Below are positions 34,462 to 49,021 of a stretch of DNA of 64,000 nt, piece by piece. Numbering within the stretch: the stretch's first letter is position 1; each line of letters starts with the position of its first letter. Source of the DNA: Duganella sp. CF402 (GTDB lineage Bacteria; Pseudomonadota; Gammaproteobacteria; Burkholderiales; Burkholderiaceae_D); NCBI RefSeq assembly GCF_900109645.1, contig NZ_FOBG01000001.1:1240001-1304000 (forward strand), read 5' to 3'. The position numbers were made by a program, and so were the translations under genes. The notes under the pieces were generated by a model. The model did not search any database and was not told the DNA's origin. It worked only from the letters and a program-made list of their open reading frames with translations.

Positions 34462-35211
34462 ATGAAACATCTCCTCATCCTTTCCGCGCTGCTGGCCGGC
34501 CAAGCCGCAGCAGCCGATTCGATCGACCCCGCCGACGCGCATGGCTGGAACACGTCCGCAGAACTTGGCGCCATCTCCACCTCCGGTAACACGGTCGGTA
34601 CTTCGGTGACCGGCAAGATCGACGCCAAGCAGGAAACGGTCAAGTGGAGCAATGAGTTCATCCTGGCTGGCTACTTCAAGGATGAAGAAGTCACCGACGA
34701 CAACGGCGAGAAAATTCGCGAACGCTCGGCGCAGCGCTACTCGGTGTCCGCCAAGGCCGGCTACAAGCTGCTGCACGACGACCACGGCAAGCTGTTTGCG
34801 CTGGCCACCCACGTCGACGACAAATTTGGCGCGTACACGCGCTACTCGACGATCGGCATCGGTTACGGCACCCAGACCTACAAGTCGGACACCCACACGC
34901 TGGACGTGGAAATCGGTCCGGGCTACTTCCGTGGCGTGCGCTCGGAAGGCAATACCGAAAACGGCATGACCATTCGCGGCGCCGCCGCCCTGAAATGGAA
35001 GCTGAGCGACAACGCGCAATTCCGCCAGAATGTCAGCGTGGAGCGCGGCACCGACAACATCCACTCGATGGCCGAAACCGCGCTGCTCACCAAGATCAAC
35101 GGCACCCTGCAAATGAAGGCTGCGTTCAACATCCGTAACGACACCAACGTCCCGGCTGACAAGAAAAACACCGACACACAAACGTCGGTCACCCTGGTTT
35201 ATTCTTTCTAA
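34462..35211 (+). CDS. DUF481 (YdiY-like) outer-membrane protein
   Basis: A 249-residue exported beta-barrel protein. A signal peptide ([17 protein letters not shown]) is followed by the typical DUF481 opening [21 protein letters not shown] and alternating amphipathic strands ending in VTLVYSF with a C-terminal aromatic residue, as expected for BAM-dependent insertion. Start at 34462 because it begins the signal peptide; the frame opens upstream at 34342. YdiY-type proteins are acid-inducible in enteric bacteria but their role is unknown. It stands alone ahead of purT (17 bases). Confidence 0.88.
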   Translation: MKHLLILSALLAGQAAAADSIDPADAHGWNTSAELGAISTSGNTVGTSVTGKIDAKQETVKWSNEFILAGYFKDEEVTDDNGEKIRERSAQRYSVSAKAGYKLLHDDHGKLFALATHVDDKFGAYTRYSTIGIGYGTQTYKSDTHTLDVEIGPGYFRGVRSEGNTENGMTIRGAAALKWKLSDNAQFRQNVSVERGTDNIHSMAETALLTKINGTLQMKAAFNIRNDTNVPADKKNTDTQTSVTLVYSF

Positions 35212-35228
35212 ACTTGAGATACCTCACC

Positions 35229-36440
35229 ATGCACACTCCACGCACTCTCGGTACGCCCCTGTCCCCTACCGCCACCAAAGTCATGCTGCTCGGCTCCGGT
35301 GAACTCGGCAAGGAAGTCATCATCGCGCTGCAACGCCTGGGCGTGGAAGTGATTGCGGTCGACCGCTACCCGAACGCGCCGGGCCATCAGGTTGCGCACC
35401 GCGCCCACGTCATCAACATGACCGACGGCGCCGCGCTGGCCGCCTTGATCGAGCAGGAAAAACCGGATCTGGTGGTGCCGGAAATTGAAGCCATCGCCAC
35501 CGACAAACTGGCGGAGCTGGAAGCGGCTGGCAAAATCACCTGCATCCCGACCGCGCGCGCCGCGCAGCTGACCATGAACCGCGAAGGCATCCGCCGACTG
35601 GCCGCCGAGACCCTGGGTCTGGCCACGTCGCCATACCGCTTCGCCAGCAGCCTGGAAGAACTGCAGGCCGGCGCTGAAGCCGTGGGCTTCCCTTGCGTGA
35701 TCAAGCCGGTGATGTCGTCGTCGGGCAAAGGCCAGTCGAAGATCGACAGCGCCGCCGAAGTCAAAGCGGCGTGGGACTACGCCGCCGCCGGCAGCCGCGT
35801 TGATTCGGGCCGCGTGATCGTGGAAGGCTTCATCGACTTCGACTACGAAATCACGCTGCTGACAGTGCGCTCGCTGGGCGCGGACGGCAAGGTGGTGACG
35901 CAGTTCTGCGACCCTATCGGCCACGTACAGGTGCAAGGCGACTACGTGGAATCGTGGCAGCCATGCCGCATGGACCCGGTGGCGCTGGAGCGCGCGCGCG
36001 ACATCGCCGCCAAAGTGACCGGCGACCTGGGTGGCCTGGGCCTGTTCGGCGTGGAGCTGTTCGTCAAGAACGATATGGTCTGGTTCTCGGAAGTGAGCCC
36101 GCGTCCGCACGACACCGGCATGGTGACGATGGCGACGCAAGTGCAAAGCGAATTCGAACTGCACGCCAAGGCCATCCTCGGCTTGCCAGTCAACGTGGCG
36201 CTGAAAGCGCCGGGTGCATCGGCCGTGATCTACGGCCAGCATGAAGCGGCCGGTATCGCCTTTGAAGGCGTGGCCCAGGCATTGCAAGTGCCTGGCAGCG
36301 ACATCCGCTTGTTTGGCAAACCGGAATCGTTCGCGCGCCGCCGCATGGGCGTGGCGCTGGCCACCGCCGATGATGTGGAAACCGCACGCGTCAACGCCAA
36401 GGAAGCGGCGTCGCGCGTCAAGCCGGTGATCGTGAAGTAA
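35229..36440 (+). CDS. purT: formate-dependent phosphoribosylglycinamide formyltransferase PurT
   Basis: A 403-residue ATP-grasp enzyme that makes formyl-GAR from GAR, formate and ATP in purine synthesis. The N-terminal pre-ATP-grasp domain has [14 protein letters not shown] (about 14-27); the ATP-grasp core has [15 protein letters not shown] and the Mg-binding [10 protein letters not shown] and [15 protein letters not shown]. Start taken at the ATG at 35229; a TTG at 35214 would add five residues. No other purine genes are adjacent. Convergent with the LytTR regulator, four bases between stops. Confidence 0.96.
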   Translation: MHTPRTLGTPLSPTATKVMLLGSGELGKEVIIALQRLGVEVIAVDRYPNAPGHQVAHRAHVINMTDGAALAALIEQEKPDLVVPEIEAIATDKLAELEAAGKITCIPTARAAQLTMNREGIRRLAAETLGLATSPYRFASSLEELQAGAEAVGFPCVIKPVMSSSGKGQSKIDSAAEVKAAWDYAAAGSRVDSGRVIVEGFIDFDYEITLLTVRSLGADGKVVTQFCDPIGHVQVQGDYVESWQPCRMDPVALERARDIAAKVTGDLGGLGLFGVELFVKNDMVWFSEVSPRPHDTGMVTMATQVQSEFELHAKAILGLPVNVALKAPGASAVIYGQHEAAGIAFEGVAQALQVPGSDIRLFGKPESFARRRMGVALATADDVETARVNAKEAASRVKPVIVK

Positions 36441-36444
36441 TCAG

Positions 36445-37278
36445 CTACATCCCCCGGAACAGATCGACGTAGTTACGGCTCACGACCAACTGTTCCGGGC
36501 GGCCCTTCAGCTGCACCATCAAGCGTCCGCGAAAGTCCTGCCGCGTGCCTGCAACATGGCGCGCGGCGACAATCACGCTACGGTGTATCTGCCAGAACTG
36601 CTGTTCATCGAGCTGCTCGCGCAGCTTGCTGATCGGCGTCCGTATCAAACTCTCGCCATCCGCCACGAACACGCTGGTGTACTTGTCGTTGCTCTGGAAG
36701 TAGATCACGTCCTCGATCGGGATCAAGCGCGTTTCCTCGCCATGCGAGGCGCGGATCCATTGCAGCGGCGCCGGTGCTGCCACCGCCGCCGCTGGCGCTG
36801 CGCTCAAATGCGCCAGCAATGCCTGCAAGGCCGCCGCCGGCACTGCGGCAGAAGGCGTTGCAAGCCGCGCTTTCAGCTTGGCGACGGTTTTCTCAAGCCG
36901 CTCCAGGCTCGCAGGCTTGAGCAGATAATCCACCGCCGAGTGCTCGAATGCCTCCACCGCATACTGGTCGAAGGCGGTGACGAACACGATGTGCGGTGGC
37001 TTGCCGCCCGCCACCAATCGCGCCGCCACATCCAGCCCGGTGAGGCCGGGCATGCGGATATCGAGGAACACCACATCCGGCGCATGTTCGTCAGTCATGG
37101 CCAGCGCTTCAAGGCCGTTGGCCGCGCGCGCGACCACGCGCAATTCAGGCCATACGGTTTTCAGCTGACCTTCAAGGTACTCACGCAGATGTGCTTCGTC
37201 GTCTGCAATCAGGGCGCGGATGGTATCGATGTTTCGCTCGCATTCAAAGGCAGCATGAGGCGCACCGTCATGCCGCAA
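36445..37278 (-). CDS. LytTR-family response regulator
   Basis: A DNA-binding response regulator of the LytR/AlgR class. The receiver domain (about residues 19-135) has the acidic pair in IADDEAHL, phospho-acceptor Asp in VVFLDIRMPG and the lysine in DYLLKPAS; a Ala/Pro-rich linker follows, then a LytTR DNA-binding domain (about 175-275: IRASHGEETRLIPIEDVIYFQSNDKYT). The frame opens only with a TTG at 37278, which has GGAAAA eight bases upstream and overlaps the kinase gene by 70 bases; no ATG or GTG occurs before the receiver, so the start is uncertain. Cognate kinase is the gene just upstream. Confidence 0.88.
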   Translation of the reverse strand: MRHDGAPHAAFECERNIDTIRALIADDEAHLREYLEGQLKTVWPELRVVARAANGLEALAMTDEHAPDVVFLDIRMPGLTGLDVAARLVAGGKPPHIVFVTAFDQYAVEAFEHSAVDYLLKPASLERLEKTVAKLKARLATPSAAVPAAALQALLAHLSAAPAAAVAAPAPLQWIRASHGEETRLIPIEDVIYFQSNDKYTSVFVADGESLIRTPISKLREQLDEQQFWQIHRSVIVAARHVAGTRQDFRGRLMVQLKGRPEQLVVSRNYVDLFRGM

Positions 37279-38396
37279 GGTTGATTTTCCAACAATTCTA
37301 CCTTAGCCCCGGCGCCGTACAAACTGCGCAGACGTTCGCGCAGGTTACTCAGTCCAACACCGCCGCCCGGCTTGCGCGGCGCCGACTCGTTGAATCCCAC
37401 GCCGGTGTCGCTGATGCGCACGCATACATGCCCATCCTCCATCTGCGCACTGACCACGATCTCGCCGCCCTCCACCTTCGGCTCAAGGCCGTGCGCAATG
37501 GCGTTCTCCACCACCGGTTGCAGCAGCATTGGCGCGATCCTGAACTGGCGCAGTTCATCCGGCAGCTCGATCCGGTAGCGCAGGCGGTCTCCCATGCGCA
37601 CGGCCAGCACGTCCAGATAGGCGGCAATCAGGCCGGCCTCGGAGGCCAGCGTGGCCTCTTCGCTGCGGCTGGCGGCCAGGCTGGCGCGCAGATAGTCGAT
37701 GAAGCGTTCCAGCATGTACTGCGCCTGCGCCGGTTGAGTAGCGATCAGGCTAAGCACATTCGCCAGCGTGTTGTAGAGGAAGTGCGGCTCGATCTGCGCC
37801 TGCAAGGCGCGCAGCTTGGCCTCGGCCAGCATGCGATCAGTCGATGCCACCAGGGCAGCCTGCCGCGCCTCGGCCATGTCGCGCTCATGACGCCGCTCGG
37901 CCGAACTGCGCACCAGATATAACAGCACTGCCACACCGATGCCAATCACAATGGACTCTGCCACCACGCTGCGGTTGGACAGCAGCTTGACCGGATCGGT
38001 GCCACGCCAAATCAAATTCCCCAGCGCGATCCCCAGCGGTACACTGATGCCGACCAGCGTCATGCTGAATAACACGCGCGGCAACCCGCGCGCGCGGCGC
38101 GGCCAGCCATGCAGGTAGCGGTTGGACAGCACCGAACCGGCATGGATCATCAGGCCAATCAGGTTGGACATCAGCAGCAAGGGCCATATTGATTCCGCCG
38201 CCAGCGCTTCGCCGCGCAGGACGACCACCTCCAGCACCGCGAACAGCAGGCCCATGGCACTGCTCCAGATGGCGGTGTACAGCAGGTTGCGTCCCATCGA
38301 CGACGGCCAGCGCCGGAACAGCGGGATCTGTTCAAGCGGGTGTGTCAGCGGCGGAATCTCGTCGCGTGCAGTGGTGCAGGTAGTTGAATTTTTCAT
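37209..38396 (-). CDS. LytS-like sensor histidine kinase (His_kinase family)
   Basis: A 395-residue membrane kinase. Four hydrophobic segments (about 37-57, 70-90, 108-130, 148-168) form the sensor part, with no large periplasmic domain. The PF06580-type phospho-acceptor motif is QAQIEPHFLYNTLANVL, followed by a HATPase with LQPVVENAIAHGLEP (N box) and SDTGVGF/GGGVGLSNLRERL (G boxes). Its start overlaps the stop of the carotenoid oxygenase gene (ATGA at 38393-38396), and the LytTR regulator follows. It probably senses a membrane or hydrophobic signal; this is inference. Confidence 0.9.
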   Translation of the reverse strand: MKNSTTCTTARDEIPPLTHPLEQIPLFRRWPSSMGRNLLYTAIWSSAMGLLFAVLEVVVLRGEALAAESIWPLLLMSNLIGLMIHAGSVLSNRYLHGWPRRARGLPRVLFSMTLVGISVPLGIALGNLIWRGTDPVKLLSNRSVVAESIVIGIGVAVLLYLVRSSAERRHERDMAEARQAALVASTDRMLAEAKLRALQAQIEPHFLYNTLANVLSLIATQPAQAQYMLERFIDYLRASLAASRSEEATLASEAGLIAAYLDVLAVRMGDRLRYRIELPDELRQFRIAPMLLQPVVENAIAHGLEPKVEGGEIVVSAQMEDGHVCVRISDTGVGFNESAPRKPGGGVGLSNLRERLRSLYGAGAKVELLENQPCGMTVRLMLPLNASETSIPSAP

Positions 38397-39814
38397 GTCG
38401 CCAGAAAGTTACCATGAAAGCAAACCGGTGCGCGATATGGCAGGCGCGCCAACGCCATCGGACCGGCCTTGATGTTGTGCGCATCAAACACCGTGAGCAC
38501 GGTTTGGGCGTGATGCGTGTGCTGCGCCACGCCGACCACATAGCCGTCGGTTTCGGAACGCGCGCTGCGGCGCGGCACCAGCACGTGCTCCTCGACCTGC
38601 CAACCCGCGCCGAATGCATAGCCGTCCACTTTGCCGCTGTCGGTATCGATCATGTTGACGCTATCGAGCGTCAGATCATAGCCGCTTGCACCCAGCACCA
38701 GCAGCTTGCGGTGGCGCGACGACACTGCCTGCGGCGCCACGCGTGGAAATTCGCTGGCGCCGAACAGCCGCGCCTCGCGCGCCTGCCCGCTAGCGTGATC
38801 GAGCGTGATTTGCACCGTGGCGCCGGGATTGTCGCCCGGTTTGCGTAATGCTGCCTGTGTTTCCAGCGTGGTCTTGAGCAGCGCGTCGCCTTGGTACAGG
38901 ATTGCGTCGAATCGCGTGCAGCCGCCGTCTTCATACGCATTCCCGAAATGGAAAACCGAGCATGCAGGCAGTTCGAATACCTGGCGCACCGTGAGCGTGT
39001 CCTTGGCGACGACCACCGCGCGCATCGGCCGGCGCTCGCCCGCCCATTGCAGGCAGTCGCGCAGGCTGCGCCCCGGGCCGGCTTCAAAGTCGTAAGGAGC
39101 CAGCAGAAAGATCAGGTGGCGGCCGCTGACCACAAAGTCGTGCACCATGTTTAGCTGCGGCACCGGGATGATGACGGTACGCGCGACCTCGCCCTTGGCG
39201 TTCAGGCGATAGATCACCAGTTTATCCGCGCCCGGTGCGGTGCCGAAGTTCCACAAGCCGCCATCCGGATCGATTTTCGGATGCGCGGAAAACGGCATCG
39301 CCTTCAAATCGCTGCGCCAGGTCTTGATGCCGCGCGTGGCCAGCGTTTGCGGATCCAGTTCGATGGCCGAGCCGCCTTCCCACAGCGCGTACACGCCGCC
39401 ATTGAACGGCAGCAGATTGGTGTTGGCTGTGTTGATAGTGTCGTTGTTCTTATAGCCTTTGCGCTCGAAGTAGCTGCCGAACGCCGGATACAGGAAGCGC
39501 CCTGCCTTGCTTTCATCCTCAAACTTTTGCGTGGCGACGAAGCGGCCAACATGGCTTACCTTGCCGTCGGCGATTTGCCAGCGCTGCGCAAAGCCGTCGC
39601 CGTCGAACCAGTGCTGATAGCGTTCGCCGCCCAGCTCAAAGCGCCCCGGCCCGTTGCGGTAAAAAATACCATTCAGGTCTGCAGGCAAGCGGCCCAGCAC
39701 TGCGGCCTGGCCGGAAAGCTCGCCGGTGGCGCCGATAACGACGTCGGCCAGCGCGGGGAACGGCGCCGCAGCCAGTGCGGCAAGGCTCATGAATTGACGG
39801 CGATTGATCATCAC
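38393..39814 (-). CDS. carotenoid-cleavage/lignostilbene-type dioxygenase
   Basis: A 473-residue non-heme iron oxygenase of the RPE65/CCD family. The four iron-binding histidines are present: His178 (SAHPK), His225 (NMVHDF), His289 (VFHFGN) and His467 (CFHGNF). The N terminus (NRRQFMSLAALAAAPFPALA) has a twin-arginine-like signal, so export with folded iron centre is possible. Substrate could be a carotenoid, an apocarotenoid or a stilbene; not decidable. It lies in a leftward operon with a DUF2141 protein and a LytS/LytTR pair. Confidence 0.92.
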   Translation of the reverse strand: MMINRRQFMSLAALAAAPFPALADVVIGATGELSGQAAVLGRLPADLNGIFYRNGPGRFELGGERYQHWFDGDGFAQRWQIADGKVSHVGRFVATQKFEDESKAGRFLYPAFGSYFERKGYKNNDTINTANTNLLPFNGGVYALWEGGSAIELDPQTLATRGIKTWRSDLKAMPFSAHPKIDPDGGLWNFGTAPGADKLVIYRLNAKGEVARTVIIPVPQLNMVHDFVVSGRHLIFLLAPYDFEAGPGRSLRDCLQWAGERRPMRAVVVAKDTLTVRQVFELPACSVFHFGNAYEDGGCTRFDAILYQGDALLKTTLETQAALRKPGDNPGATVQITLDHASGQAREARLFGASEFPRVAPQAVSSRHRKLLVLGASGYDLTLDSVNMIDTDSGKVDGYAFGAGWQVEEHVLVPRRSARSETDGYVVGVAQHTHHAQTVLTVFDAHNIKAGPMALARLPYRAPVCFHGNFLAT

Positions 39815-39823
39815 GGCCTCCGT

Positions 39824-40243
39824 TCAGCGCAGGCTGACGCGGATGGTTGCGCCGTCCGCTGGCAGCGCGATGCGCGCATCCTGGAAGCTCGGCGCGCCGC
39901 GCTTGCCGAAGGCGTTGTTACTGAAGGCGTAGTCCTCGGTCGGCATGCCGACCGAATTGCGGTCCAGCTTACCGTTGCCGTTGGCGTCGTGGTACACCGC
40001 GAACGCATAGTCGCCAGCCGGCAGGTCGGCCACCTGCACTTGCACCGTCCCCTCATGCGCCGGCGCGGCGGCCCCGCGCAGCGGCTTGGCCAGGAAGGTA
40101 TCGGCGGAATTGAAGATGGCGACCATCACCTGGCCGTCGGCGCTGGCAACGCCTTCTATGCTGATGGTCAGTTCTGCCGCGAAGGAAGGTGCGGCGGCGG
40201 CAAACAATAAGGCAAACGACGAGGCAAACATCAATCGGGACAT
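39824..40243 (-). CDS. DUF2141 exported protein
   Basis: A 139-residue protein with a signal peptide (cleavage after SFA near residue 22) and a complete DUF2141 domain: VASADGQVMVAIFNSADTFL, DLPAGDYAFAVYHDANGNGKLDRN and a C-terminal GAPSFQDARIAL. The DANGNGKLD segment resembles a calcium-binding loop. Members are often encoded beside carotenoid or lipid enzymes, and here the carotenoid-type dioxygenase follows after nine bases. Function unknown. First gene of the four-gene operon. Confidence 0.87.
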   Translation of the reverse strand: MSRLMFASSFALLFAAAAPSFAAELTISIEGVASADGQVMVAIFNSADTFLAKPLRGAAAPAHEGTVQVQVADLPAGDYAFAVYHDANGNGKLDRNSVGMPTEDYAFSNNAFGKRGAPSFQDARIALPADGATIRVSLR

Positions 40244-40324
40244 GCTGGGCTCCTGTGTGGATGAAGTGTGAGCCCACTTTATCCACCGCCCTGCGACGGC
40301 GCTGCGCCTTGCGACGGATTACCG

Positions 40325-42043
<1,719 letters not shown>

Positions 42044-42119
42044 ACGTCATGAATGCCAAACCATTATGGCAATATTTACGCTATAGTGGCTCATCGCCGA
42101 CAACCCCAACGAACCCGCC

Positions 42120-45695
<3,576 letters not shown>

Positions 45696-45797
45696 ATATG
45701 GTGGCCGCGCCACAGTCGCGAGAAATGTGTTGACGTTTGCTATGCGCTCGCAGATAGTCGACTCAGCATGTAATACTCACCAAATGTCTCCATATCG

Positions 45798-48700
45798 ATG
45801 CGCGCGCCGGGATTTTCAACTTGTTGTATTTTACTGGCCTGCCTGCTCACGCCCTGCCGTGCCGCCACGCCAGCCAGACTGCCCTTGACCTTTGAAGCGA
45901 TCGAGTCGCTCGGGTCGGACAGCCAATCGATCATGTCGCTGCTGCAGGATAGGCACGGCTACATCTGGATCGGCACTGTGGAAGGCGGCCTGTTTCGCTA
46001 TGACGGCCGGCGCGCCACCCGCTACGCCAACGATCCCGCCAATCCAGCCACCCTGCCTGCCGGCCGCGTCGGCGTGCTGCACGAGGACGGCCAGGGCCGC
46101 ATCTGGGTCGGCACCGACGAAGGGCTGGCGCGCTTCGAGCCGGAGACCAACAGCTTCAAGCGTTTCCAGCCCGATGGCGTGCAGCGCAATATGCGCATCA
46201 TCCGGCGCATCATCGGCGACGGCGCCAACGGTCTGTGGCTGGCCACGTGGGGCGGCTTGCAGCACTTCGATCCGGCCACCGGCGCCTTCCGCATCTACCG
46301 GGCCGACCCGGCGCGCAACGATGCGCTGCGCTACAACGACGTCAACGCCATTGCGCTTGATCCGGCCGGCGGCCTGTGGGCCGCCACCTGGCCCGGTGGC
46401 CTGAGTTACCTGGCGCCCGACGCGCAAGGCTTCACGCACCTGCGGCTGGACAGCGAACAGCAGCCGGACGCCAAGCTCAATGACGTGCGCGCCATGCGCT
46501 TCTCGCCCGACGGACGCCTGTGGATGGGCACCGACGCCGGGCTGGTGGTGTGGAAGAACGGCACGCCGTGGGGCGACCGCCAGCACCTCGACGTCGCCAC
46601 CGGCCGCGTCAACAGCATCTACTTCGACACCCACCACAACGTGTGGATCAGCACCCGCACCGAAGGCCTGATGCGCTGGACGCGCGACATGCAGCACGTG
46701 CAGACCTATACCCACCGCGCTGAAGATAACCACAGCCTGCCCAGCAACGCTATCAACACCGCAATGGAGGACCGCAACGGCACGCTGTGGGTCGGCAGTT
46801 TCACCGATGGCGTGGTGCGCGCCAACCTCGGGAACTACGGGCTGGAACGCATCATTCCGCGCGACGTGGCGCCGGAGAGCTTTCCATCGTCGAACTTCGT
46901 ACGCAGCATGGCGGCGGGCGATCACGGACAGGTGTGGCTGGGCGTCGACGGCGGCGTGCTGCTGTTCGATCCCGCCGCCAAGCGCATCCTGCAGCGCTAC
47001 ACGGCCACCGGAAAACCGGGCGGCTTGAATCACAACTCGGTCTACAGCTTGTACCAGCAGCCGGACAACGGCCCGCTGTGGATAGGCACGGCCAAGGGCC
47101 TGAACCGGCTCGATCATCCGGGCGGCAAGCTGGCCTCCATCCTGTTCGAGGTCCCGTCCGATAACTTCGTCAACGCCATCGCACCGGGACGCGGCGGCGT
47201 GCTGTGGTTGGGCACCGGCGCGAGCCTGATGCGCTACGATCCGGCCAGCGGCGCCATGCGCCGCTACGTCCACGTCGAGGACCAGCCGCACAGCCGCGCC
47301 ATCAACGAAGCCAGCGCGGTGCTGGAAGATTCGCAGGGGCGGGTCTGGGTCGGTGAATTTTTCCGCAGCGCCGGGTTGGACATGATGAGTGGCGACGATG
47401 GCCGCTTCCAGCACTTCCGCCACGACCCGCTGCGCACCGACAGCATCAGCAGCGACAAGATCACCTGCCTGTACGAAGACCTGTACGGCACTGTGTGGAT
47501 CGGCACTTCACGCGGCCTGAATCGCATGGTGCCGGGGCCGGACGGCAAGCCCGCCTTCAAGCGCTACACCGGTCCTGGCGAACCGGGGCCGGTGCTGATC
47601 GAGTCGATCGAAAGCGACACCGCCGGCATCCTGTGGATCAGCACCGTGCGCGGCATGTCGCGGCTCGATCCCAACACCGGCGCCTTCACCCACTACGCCG
47701 CCGACGACGGCCTGACCGACGGCCTGTATCAAGCCTCGTCCGCGCGCGCCAGCGACGGCAAGCTGTATTTCGGCGGCACCACCGGCATCACCGCCGTGTA
47801 TCCGGAACTGCCGTTGCGCACACCGACCGTGCCGCTGGCGGCCATCAGCGATATCCGCATCTACGACCGCTCGCTCAGCCACGGCCCGCGCATGAAAGAC
47901 GTGCTGCTGGAAGGCCCGGTGACGGCGCCGCGCGCGCTCACCATCCCGTGGACCGCCACCATGCTGACGCTGGAATTCACCGCCCTGCACTACGCCGCGC
48001 CCAAGCGCAACAGCTACGCCTACTGGATGGAGGGCCTGGACAAGCAATGGGTGCAGACCGACGCCAGCCAGCCCATCGCCAGCTTCACCTTCCTGCCGCC
48101 GGGCGACTACCGCTTCCATTTGCGCGCCTACACCAACAAGGGCATGGTCAGCGAAGAGTTGGTCCTGCCCATCACTGTCACGCCGCCGTACTGGCACACC
48201 TGGTGGTTCCGTACCGGTGCAGCGTTGCTGCTGATTGCTACAGCCGCGCTGCTGTACCGGATGCGTGTACGGGCACTGACCCGGAACGCCCGCGCACTGA
48301 AGGCGCTGGTGGCGCGCCGCACGCAGGAACTGGAAGAGTCCAACCGCAAGCTCACGGCGCTCTCCGCCACCGACGGCCTGACCGGACTGGCCAACCGCCG
48401 CAGTTTCGACGAAGCGCTGGTGCGCGAGTGGGGTCGCGCCCAGCGCGCCGGCGAACCGCTGGCGCTGGCCATGCTGGACGTCGACTGCTTCAAGCTCTAT
48501 AACGATCACTACGGCCACCAGGCCGGAGATGAATGCCTGCGCCAGGTCGCGCGCATGCTGGCAGCCGGCGTCCACCGCGCAGCCGATGTGGCGGCACGCT
48601 ACGGCGGCGAGGAATTCGCCTTCATCGCACCGCTCGACAGCGCGGCGCAGGCGGCGGAGCTGGCCGAGCGGATCCGCGCCAGCATCCAGGCGCTGGCCCT

Positions 48701-48905
48701 GCCGCACGCCCGCGCGCCGCTCGGCTGCGTCACCGTCAGCATCGGCGTGGCGTCCATCATCCCCGGCGAGCAGCAAGGCCCGGAAACGCTGCTGCGCGCC
48801 GCCGACCAGGCTTTGTACCGCGCCAAGGGAGCCGGCCGCAATTGTGTCATGCAGACGCAGCTCGGCCGCTCGCGCATTGCCGTGAATATCGCAGACGCCC
48901 TTTAG
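45798..48905 (+). CDS. two-component-regulator propeller diguanylate cyclase
   Basis: A 1035-residue protein: signal peptide (residues 1-22), a periplasmic double propeller of Reg_prop repeats (WIGTVEGGLFRYDG, WVGTDEGLARFEP and similar, about 40-690), a Y_Y_Y domain (about 715-795), a transmembrane helix (about 805-825) and a cytosolic GGDEF domain (about 850-1020). The active-site loop is RYGGEEF, and RAAD upstream is an intact RxxD inhibitory site. It should make c-di-GMP on binding an external ligand, often a sugar or oligosaccharide in related sensors (inference). A porin and a PstS-like gene follow. Confidence 0.92.
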   Translation: MRAPGFSTCCILLACLLTPCRAATPARLPLTFEAIESLGSDSQSIMSLLQDRHGYIWIGTVEGGLFRYDGRRATRYANDPANPATLPAGRVGVLHEDGQGRIWVGTDEGLARFEPETNSFKRFQPDGVQRNMRIIRRIIGDGANGLWLATWGGLQHFDPATGAFRIYRADPARNDALRYNDVNAIALDPAGGLWAATWPGGLSYLAPDAQGFTHLRLDSEQQPDAKLNDVRAMRFSPDGRLWMGTDAGLVVWKNGTPWGDRQHLDVATGRVNSIYFDTHHNVWISTRTEGLMRWTRDMQHVQTYTHRAEDNHSLPSNAINTAMEDRNGTLWVGSFTDGVVRANLGNYGLERIIPRDVAPESFPSSNFVRSMAAGDHGQVWLGVDGGVLLFDPAAKRILQRYTATGKPGGLNHNSVYSLYQQPDNGPLWIGTAKGLNRLDHPGGKLASILFEVPSDNFVNAIAPGRGGVLWLGTGASLMRYDPASGAMRRYVHVEDQPHSRAINEASAVLEDSQGRVWVGEFFRSAGLDMMSGDDGRFQHFRHDPLRTDSISSDKITCLYEDLYGTVWIGTSRGLNRMVPGPDGKPAFKRYTGPGEPGPVLIESIESDTAGILWISTVRGMSRLDPNTGAFTHYAADDGLTDGLYQASSARASDGKLYFGGTTGITAVYPELPLRTPTVPLAAISDIRIYDRSLSHGPRMKDVLLEGPVTAPRALTIPWTATMLTLEFTALHYAAPKRNSYAYWMEGLDKQWVQTDASQPIASFTFLPPGDYRFHLRAYTNKGMVSEELVLPITVTPPYWHTWWFRTGAALLLIATAALLYRMRVRALTRNARALKALVARRTQELEESNRKLTALSATDGLTGLANRRSFDEALVREWGRAQRAGEPLALAMLDVDCFKLYNDHYGHQAGDECLRQVARMLAAGVHRAADVAARYGGEEFAFIAPLDSAAQAAELAERIRASIQALALPHARAPLGCVTVSIGVASIIPGEQQGPETLLRAADQALYRAKGAGRNCVMQTQLGRSRIAVNIADAL

Positions 48906-48925
48906 GTAAGGCATACGTTGCCAGT

Positions 48926-48943
48926 CGTTGCCATTCCGCAACG
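48926..48943 (+). terminator. possible terminator after the propeller diguanylate cyclase
   Basis: CGTTGC and GCAACG form a six-base stem around a six-base loop, followed by GATTTGTG. The weak T tail makes it only a candidate. Confidence 0.3.
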
Positions 48944-49021
48944 GATTTGTGACATGGGCCGTAAAAGCGCCCATACTGCGAGGGCAGCACCAACAACGAT
49001 AACTCATGGACGGGAGACACG

